DNA of 7,282 nucleotides from Bacteroidota bacterium (GTDB lineage: Bacteria > Bacteroidota > Bacteroidia > Bacteroidales > VadinHA17), in assembly GCA_016868515.1 (NCBI GenBank), contig VGGM01000073.1, forward strand, positions 1 to 7,282, written 5' to 3'. The notes under the pieces were generated by a model. The model did no database searches and was not told the origin of the DNA. It saw only the letters and a program-made list of their open reading frames with translations. Below are positions 1 through 4,787 of the stretch, in pieces (position 1 is the first letter of the stretch; every line of letters starts with the position of its first letter). The position numbers and the translations under genes were made by a program.

Positions 1-1
1 T

Positions 2-1087
2 GTAACCTATCCGTTCATGGAGGAGGATTACACCTTCGAGATACTGGAAGCAGCCACGGGCGAGGAAGGCATCGAAATAATGGAGAAGGAATTGCCCGAC
101 ATAATGCTTCTTGACAATAAACTTCCGGGTATTCAGGGTGTGGAGGTGCTGGAATATGTGAAAAGGAAGAATTACGAGATAGTTGTTGCCATGATCACTT
201 CGTACGCTTCCATTGATGTTGCAATAAGGGCAACCCGATACGGGGCCACAGATTTTATTCCGAAACCGTTTACTCCACAGGAACTCAAATCGAGTATTGA
301 GAACATAACAAAGCAGCAATATCTCAGGCGCATAACTCACAGGCTCAGGGAGGAGGGAAAGAAGGTAAGGTTTCAGTTCCTCTCGGTGCTTTCGCATGAA
401 CTAAAGGCTCCGCTGAATGCTATAGAGGGCTACCTCAGGATGATGCAGGAAAAGCAAACCGGCGAGCTGATTGATGATTATGCAATACCAATTGACAGGT
501 CGCTTCAGCGGATCCAGGGAATGAGAAATCTGATAATGGACCTGCTCGATTTCACGAAGATAAGGTTTGAGAGGAGGGAGGAGAAGCTGCAGGAGGTTGA
601 TCTAAAACAGATTGCCTCGAATGCCATTGTCACGGTTCAGCCATATGCCATTCAGAAGGATATCACCATCAACCTTAACGTGAACTGTAACTCACTTGTC
701 ACTGCCGATCCGGACGACATGGAGATTGTGTTCAACAATCTGTTGTCGAATGCCGTGAAGTACAATGTTGAAAAAGGCTTCGTGGATATCACCATAAACG
801 GTTGTGAGGAGACGTTTGCGATAGTGTTTACAGATACGGGAATAGGTATAAGGGAAAAAGACATTGAAAGGCTGTTTGATGAATTTGTGAGGATTAAGAA
901 TGAGAAGACACGTGATATTGCCGGAAGCGGACTTGGCCTGAGCATAGTGAAGAAGGTAGTGGAGCTGTACAATGGTTCGATATCGGTTGAGAGCACGCCC
1001 GATATCGGAAGTACCTTTACCGTAAAACTGCCAAGGTTGATGACGAAACCACAGGCGGCTGAAGTCAATAACAATAAAAATCAGTAA
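2..1087 (+). CDS. Response-regulator receiver/histidine kinase fusion, 5' partial
   Basis: This is a cytoplasmic signalling protein with an N-terminal receiver (REC) domain joined to a histidine kinase. The frame is open to the left edge (it reads V-T-Y-P-F before the first ATG at 17), and that ATG lies inside the REC fold, so the true start and the acidic-pair residues of REC are outside the window. Counting from that ATG, the phosphoacceptor is D33 in LLDNKLPG, with the conserved T61 (MITSYAS) and K83 (IPKPF). A charged helical linker (about 95-120) leads to the H-box SHELKAPLN with H127. The ATP-binding domain has an N-box around NNLLSNAVKYN (240-250), G1 DTGIG (273-277), an F-box-like LFDEF, and G2 GSGLGL (303-308). 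No membrane segment or DNA-binding domain is visible, so it probably receives phosphate from one partner and passes it to another. It lies 26 bp upstream of rex, probably in one operon. The domain assignment is firm; the stimulus and partners are unknown. Confidence 0.93.
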   Translation, partial: VTYPFMEEDYTFEILEAATGEEGIEIMEKELPDIMLLDNKLPGIQGVEVLEYVKRKNYEIVVAMITSYASIDVAIRATRYGATDFIPKPFTPQELKSSIENITKQQYLRRITHRLREEGKKVRFQFLSVLSHELKAPLNAIEGYLRMMQEKQTGELIDDYAIPIDRSLQRIQGMRNLIMDLLDFTKIRFERREEKLQEVDLKQIASNAIVTVQPYAIQKDITINLNVNCNSLVTADPDDMEIVFNNLLSNAVKYNVEKGFVDITINGCEETFAIVFTDTGIGIREKDIERLFDEFVRIKNEKTRDIAGSGLGLSIVKKVVELYNGSISVESTPDIGSTFTVKLPRLMTKPQAAEVNNNKNQ

Positions 1088-1113
1088 TTTAGCTACCAAC
1101 AAATCAGATAAAT

Positions 1114-1752
1114 ATGATTACTAAGAGCACAAGGTTACCGGGTAAGACAGTCGAAAGACTTAGCGAGTACAGAAGAACCCTGCTGGGTTGCCTTTCAGAT
1201 GGCAAGAACTATATCTATTCTCACGAACTGGCTTCGATGCTGCACATAACCGCGGTTCAGGTAAGACGCGACCTGATGCTGATAGGCTACTCAAGCGTTC
1301 TGAAAAAGGGTTATGATGTAAGGGAACTTATCGGGAAAATCGGATCGATTATTGATTCTGACGAGGGTCTGAACGTCTGCGTAATCGGGGTTGGAAACCT
1401 GGGCAGGGCTATTACAAGCTATTTCAAGGGGAAGCGGTCAAAACTCAACATAATTGCATTGTTTGACAATGATCAGAATAAGGTAAACAAGGTAATCTGC
1501 GGGGTAAAATGTTATGAAACAGCTTTGCTGGGCGAGGTTGTGAAAAATCTGGGGATTACGATATCAATTCTTACCGTTCCACCCGATAATGCCCGCGAAG
1601 TTGCCGAAGAGGCTGTGCGTCACGGAATAAAGGGAATTCTGAATTTCACAACTGTTCCTCTGAATGTTCCGTCAGGCGTTTTCCTCGAGGAGTATGACAT
1701 GACAACATCACTTGAGAAAGTAGCATATTTCGTTAAGGAGAACCTTAAGTAG
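1114..1752 (+). CDS. rex: Redox-sensing transcriptional repressor Rex
   Basis: Rex represses fermentation, hydrogenase and respiration genes when NAD+ is high and leaves DNA when NADH binds; it acts as a domain-swapped dimer. The 212 residues match the usual family length. The N-terminal winged helix (about 5-75) contains the recognition-helix motif TAVQVRRDL (46-54). The Rossmann domain starts near residue 87, with the dinucleotide loop GVGNLG (92-97), the acidic residue after the second strand in FDND (D118), LTVPP (153-157) and GILNFTTVPLNVP (174-186). The C-terminal helix (about 194-210) is the expected swap element. The ATG at 1114 gives the usual N-terminus (RLPGKTVERL). The wing after the recognition helix differs from the common glycine-rich FG-RG-GY form: it reads SSVLKKGYDV. 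The gene sits between the sensor kinase and ribF (12 bp gap) and near hydG, which fits the known role of Rex in hydrogenase control. I found no Rex operator in the window. Confidence 0.95.
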   Translation: MITKSTRLPGKTVERLSEYRRTLLGCLSDGKNYIYSHELASMLHITAVQVRRDLMLIGYSSVLKKGYDVRELIGKIGSIIDSDEGLNVCVIGVGNLGRAITSYFKGKRSKLNIIALFDNDQNKVNKVICGVKCYETALLGEVVKNLGITISILTVPPDNAREVAEEAVRHGIKGILNFTTVPLNVPSGVFLEEYDMTTSLEKVAYFVKENLK

Positions 1753-1764
1753 AGCCTTTACGGA

Positions 1765-2688
1765 ATGAATGTATTTCACAGTTTTGAGGCTGCTGCCGGT
1801 ATCAGAAATGCAGTAGTCACCACCGGTACTTTTGACGGAGTTCATATTGGACACAAAACCATTCTCAACAGGCTTGGCAAACTGGCAAGGCAGGTTGACG
1901 GTGAGTCGGTACTGATAACATTCCATCCTCACCCCAGGGTGGTGCTGTATCCCGAATCGGCCGGTAAGGGGCTTAAGCTGATTAGTTCGAGAGAGGAGAA
2001 GATTGAATTGCTGAGAAAAGCCGGACTCGGTAATGTACTCATAATTGAGTTCACCATGGATTTTTCGAGAATAACCAGCGAGCAGTTTATCTCGGAATAT
2101 CTTCACGGTATTCTGAGGGCCAGGGTTGTTGTAGTGGGACATAATCACCATTTCGGATTCAACCAGGAGGGGGATTACAAACAACTATGGAATCTGAGAA
2201 GCAGATATGGTTTCGATGCCGAGGAGATTCCAATGCAGGAAGTACAGAATGAGATTGTAAGCTCGACCAAGATTCGTGAAGCAATTACTGAGGGTTATAT
2301 GCAGCGTGCCAATGCCTATCTCGATCATTACTACATAATTATAGGCGAAGCAGTTCCTTCTGCTGACAGCTTTTCAGGTGCCCCTCTGGCACTGACCAGA
2401 ATTCCATTGACGGAAATAACAAAACTGACACCGGCATCGGGCATTTACGCGGTAACCGCAGCAGGTGATGCATTCTTTTCTAGGGCGATGGCAATAATTG
2501 ATAATGCCCGGCCACCGGAAGAGAGGGTATTGATTCACTTGTTCGACTACGACAAAACTATTCCCGGCAAGAGAGTTACCCTCTTTTTTCACAAGAAGAT
2601 AACCAGCCTTGAAACTGTAATGGACTCACCCAGACCCGATAAGAAGGTTATGACAGCCCTGGATGACATCAGAGAGCTGATTTTCTGA
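1765..2688 (+). CDS. ribF: RibF-family FAD synthetase with degenerate riboflavin kinase domain
   Basis: RibF proteins usually phosphorylate riboflavin to FMN (C-terminal domain) and adenylate FMN to FAD (N-terminal domain). The 307-residue length is normal for a bifunctional RibF. The nucleotidyltransferase half is intact: GTFDGVHIGH (21-30), TFHPHPR (52-58), VVGHNHHFG (123-131; N127 falls at the site where family members carry Asn or Asp) and VSSTKIR (165-171). The C-terminal half (about 186-307) keeps the fold, with SGIYAV (225-230) and LIHLFDYD (256-263). However, the glycine-rich PTAN ATP/Mg motif is replaced by the stretch at 200-213 (SFSGAPLALTRI), and the catalytic Glu expected just before HLFD is Leu256. 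I infer that it makes FAD from FMN but cannot make FMN. It follows rex by 12 bp and precedes the hydG promoter. A full bifunctional RibF probably exists elsewhere in the genome. The family call is firm; loss of kinase activity is likely but untested. Confidence 0.9.
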   Translation: MNVFHSFEAAAGIRNAVVTTGTFDGVHIGHKTILNRLGKLARQVDGESVLITFHPHPRVVLYPESAGKGLKLISSREEKIELLRKAGLGNVLIIEFTMDFSRITSEQFISEYLHGILRARVVVVGHNHHFGFNQEGDYKQLWNLRSRYGFDAEEIPMQEVQNEIVSSTKIREAITEGYMQRANAYLDHYYIIIGEAVPSADSFSGAPLALTRIPLTEITKLTPASGIYAVTAAGDAFFSRAMAIIDNARPPEERVLIHLFDYDKTIPGKRVTLFFHKKITSLETVMDSPRPDKKVMTALDDIRELIF

Positions 2689-2696
2689 GAAATCTC

Positions 2697-2728
2697 ATTG
2701 AATCGGAGCTACCTATTGAATATCTTTG
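2697..2728 (+). promoter_or_regulatory. Bacteroidota-type promoter of hydG
   Basis: The -7 element TATCTTTG (2721-2728) matches the Bacteroidota consensus TAnnTTTG exactly. Exactly 20 bp upstream is ATTG (2697-2700), one base from the -33 element TTTG; the usual spacing is 19-21 bp. Transcription would begin around 2732-2736, leaving an AT-rich leader of about 30 nt before the hydG ATG at 2763. It lies in the only intergenic gap longer than 50 bp, just after the ribF stop. The match is seen directly; activity is inferred. Confidence 0.7.
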
Positions 2729-2762
2729 TAATGTTTATTTAGTTTAATTCCATTTTATTGTA

Positions 2763-4187
2763 ATGAAGTTTTTTCCGGAGAAGCTTAGCATACCTGATCG
2801 CAGAATGCATCCATTTATTGATCCCGATGAGATATGGAGATACATAAATGAGATGAAGCCCGACAGGGTGAGGGTCAGGGAGATAATATCGAAGTCACTT
2901 GCGAAGAACAGGCTGACTCTGGCTGAAACTGCCATGCTGGTTAACACTACCGATAATGATCTTGTGGAGGAGATCAAGGCCGGTGCGAGGGAGCTTAAGG
3001 AGAAGGTTTACGGGAACCGGATTGTTCTTTTCGCTCCCCTCTATGTTGGTAACAGGTGCAGCAACAACTGCAAGTATTGTGGTTTCAGGGCATCCAATAC
3101 CAATGCACTTAGGAAGACACTCAGCGATGAGGAGATTGTGAGTGAGGTTGAAGCCCTGGAAGACAACGGGCAGAAGAGGCTGATACTGGTTTATGGTGAG
3201 CATAAGGAGTATTCGGCCGAGTATATTGCTCATACCGTGAGACTTGTATATGGTGTTAAGAAGGGGCAGGGTGAGATCAGGCGTGTGAATATAAATGCAG
3301 CTCCCTTTGATATTGATGGGTTCAGGACTATTGGCAAGTCGGGGATAGGCACTTACCAGGTATTTCAGGAGACTTATCATCCAGAGGCGTACACCTGGTA
3401 TCACCTGGGAGGCAAAAAGGCTGATTATGAGTGGAGGCTGACATCGCTTGACAGGGCACAGGAGGCAGGTATAGATGATGTTGGTATAGGTGCTCTTTTC
3501 GGGCTGTACGACTGGAGGTTTGAGGTGCTGGGCCTGGTGAGGCATACAAATCACCTTGAGGCCTGCTATAATATCGGGCCACATACAATCAGTTTCCCCC
3601 GTATTAAGGATGCAGCCATGCTTGACATGGATGGGAGGTACATGGTTAGCGATGACGATTTCATGAAGCTGGTGGCTATATTGAGACTGGCTGTGCCCTA
3701 CACCGGGCTGATACTTACTGCAAGGGAGGATCCGGACGTGAGGCGGGAGGTATTACGTTACGGTGTATCGCAGATTGACGGAGGGACAAAAATTGAACTC
3801 GGCTCATATTCCGATATCAGGAATGAAGCCCAGAACCTTAATAAGGAGCAGTTCAAGATAGCTGATGAGCGGTCGCTTGCCGAGGTAATTGATGAGTTGT
3901 TGTCGACAGGTTACCTTCCTTCGTTTTGTACCTCCTGCTACCGCATGGGTCGGACGGGTGAACACTTTATGGAGTTCTCGGTTCCCGGCTTTATAAAAAG
4001 ATTCTGTACACCTAATGCCATTCTTACACTATCGGAATACATATGCGACTATGCCGGGCCCGATCTGGCGGCAAAGGGATGGGCCGCCATTGAAAGGGAG
4101 GTCTCTGTCCTTGACCCGGCTGTGGCACAAGCTACCCGCGACAGAATAGATAAGATAAGAAAGGGAGAACGCGATCTCTATTTTTAG
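2763..4187 (+). CDS. hydG: [FeFe]-hydrogenase H-cluster maturase HydG (radical SAM tyrosine lyase)
   Basis: HydG cleaves tyrosine with SAM into p-cresol and a dehydroglycine fragment, which becomes CO and cyanide on an auxiliary iron-sulfur cluster, giving an Fe-CO-CN unit for the H-cluster of [FeFe] hydrogenase. The 474 residues match the usual length of about 470. The radical SAM cluster motif CX3CX2C is at C99, C103 and C106 (NRCSNNCKYCGF). The C-terminal motif that separates HydG from ThiH and HydE is complete: CX2CX22C at C389, C392 and C415, within CTSCYRMGRTGEHFM and FCTPNA. Conserved histidines such as H274 in GPHTISFPR may help hold the extra iron. The ATG at 2763 is chosen because it follows the promoter by about 35 bp and gives the expected N-terminal helices before the barrel. 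There is no Shine-Dalgarno sequence. The gene is followed after 18 bp by a TM1266-type gene, a known companion. It implies an [FeFe] hydrogenase plus HydE and HydF elsewhere in the genome. Identification is very secure. Confidence 0.98.
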   Translation: MKFFPEKLSIPDRRMHPFIDPDEIWRYINEMKPDRVRVREIISKSLAKNRLTLAETAMLVNTTDNDLVEEIKAGARELKEKVYGNRIVLFAPLYVGNRCSNNCKYCGFRASNTNALRKTLSDEEIVSEVEALEDNGQKRLILVYGEHKEYSAEYIAHTVRLVYGVKKGQGEIRRVNINAAPFDIDGFRTIGKSGIGTYQVFQETYHPEAYTWYHLGGKKADYEWRLTSLDRAQEAGIDDVGIGALFGLYDWRFEVLGLVRHTNHLEACYNIGPHTISFPRIKDAAMLDMDGRYMVSDDDFMKLVAILRLAVPYTGLILTAREDPDVRREVLRYGVSQIDGGTKIELGSYSDIRNEAQNLNKEQFKIADERSLAEVIDELLSTGYLPSFCTSCYRMGRTGEHFMEFSVPGFIKRFCTPNAILTLSEYICDYAGPDLAAKGWAAIEREVSVLDPAVAQATRDRIDKIRKGERDLYF

Positions 4188-4205
4188 GCAACTTACAGTT
4201 CAGTA

Positions 4206-4742
4206 ATGATAAAGATAATTGGAATCAGGGTTGTTGACCGGATCAAGGAGACTGGTTTTACACAGAAGATACTTTCGAAATATGCCGGGCTTATTACTAC
4301 GCGTCTGGGTTTTCATGAACTGAATGATGGCGTATGCAGCCGTGAGGGCTATATACTGCTGCATCTCAAGGGTGATCCGGCAGAGTGGAAAGCGATGAAT
4401 GAAGAGCTTTTATTGCTGGGTGGTATAGAGGTTCAGGAGATGGTTTTTGTTGACGACAGTGCTGAACCATATCCTGACGGCATCAGGACGAACGATGGTG
4501 TGCGGATTCTGGGGGTTCTGATTAAGGACGGAAGCATTAATTCAGTAGAAGTACAGAACCTTCTGACTTTTTACGGATGCTCAATAAGGACCAGGCTCGG
4601 GGTGAATGAGCGTCATTTCGGTGAGCCGGCAGGACTGATTCTTCTTGAACTAGCGGGTGCAACCGAAGAGATGGACCGGCTGGAATCTGACCTGCGGTTA
4701 CTCGACAACTGTATTGTGAGGCGGATGACCTTCGGCCGATAG
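4206..4742 (+). CDS. Tandem TM1266-type iron-only hydrogenase system regulator
   Basis: The TM1266 family (iron-only hydrogenase system regulator) consists of small proteins of about 80-90 residues with a ferredoxin-like fold resembling ACT and NikR C-terminal domains, often encoded beside hydE, hydF and hydG. This protein has 178 residues and reads as two copies. Copy 1 (about 2-81) has IKIIGIRVVD, TRLGFHE (32-38) and GYILLHL (48-54). Copy 2 (about 99-176) has VRILGVLIKD, TRLGVNE (129-135) and GLILLEL (143-149). An acidic/Pro linker (about 83-97) joins them. Each copy ends in a short strand reading M-V/T-F. There is no DNA-binding domain, so regulation by DNA binding is not evident; a small-molecule or metal-sensing role, or an intramolecular form of the family's usual dimer, is an inference. 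It lies 18 bp after hydG and is almost certainly co-transcribed with it. No gene symbol is established. Confidence 0.85.
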   Translation: MIKIIGIRVVDRIKETGFTQKILSKYAGLITTRLGFHELNDGVCSREGYILLHLKGDPAEWKAMNEELLLLGGIEVQEMVFVDDSAEPYPDGIRTNDGVRILGVLIKDGSINSVEVQNLLTFYGCSIRTRLGVNERHFGEPAGLILLELAGATEEMDRLESDLRLLDNCIVRRMTFGR

Positions 4743-4787
4743 TAAACTGTCTGAAGATCATCCCGGTTATTCCTCTCTTTGGAGGTA

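Noticed and set aside
17..19. ATG as the start codon of the REC-kinase gene
   Set aside because: It lies within the REC fold, only 32 residues before the phosphoacceptor Asp; the conserved acidic pair would be missing and the frame is open upstream.
1085..1092. TAATTTAG as a -7 promoter element for rex
   Set aside because: It misses the TTTG core and no -33 element is found about 20 bp upstream; rex is more likely read from the upstream gene's transcript.
2731..2742. Three-codon upstream ORF (ATG TTT ATT TAG) before hydG
   Set aside because: It overlaps the predicted transcription start and would probably not be translated from the hydG promoter; such short frames occur by chance.
2689..2762. 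Rex operator in the ribF-hydG gap
   Set aside because: TTGTAATG-like half sites are present but no inverted partner at the spacing of known Rex operators was found.
2895..3584. 229-residue open frame on the - strand
   Set aside because: It lies entirely antisense to hydG, has no recognisable domain, and hydG is unambiguous. Other antisense frames under the kinase, ribF and peptidase genes were rejected for the same reason.
4772..4785. Possible hairpin CCTC-TCTTTG-GAGG between the convergent genes
   Set aside because: The stem is only 4 bp and has no clear T-run after it on either strand; too weak to call a terminator.
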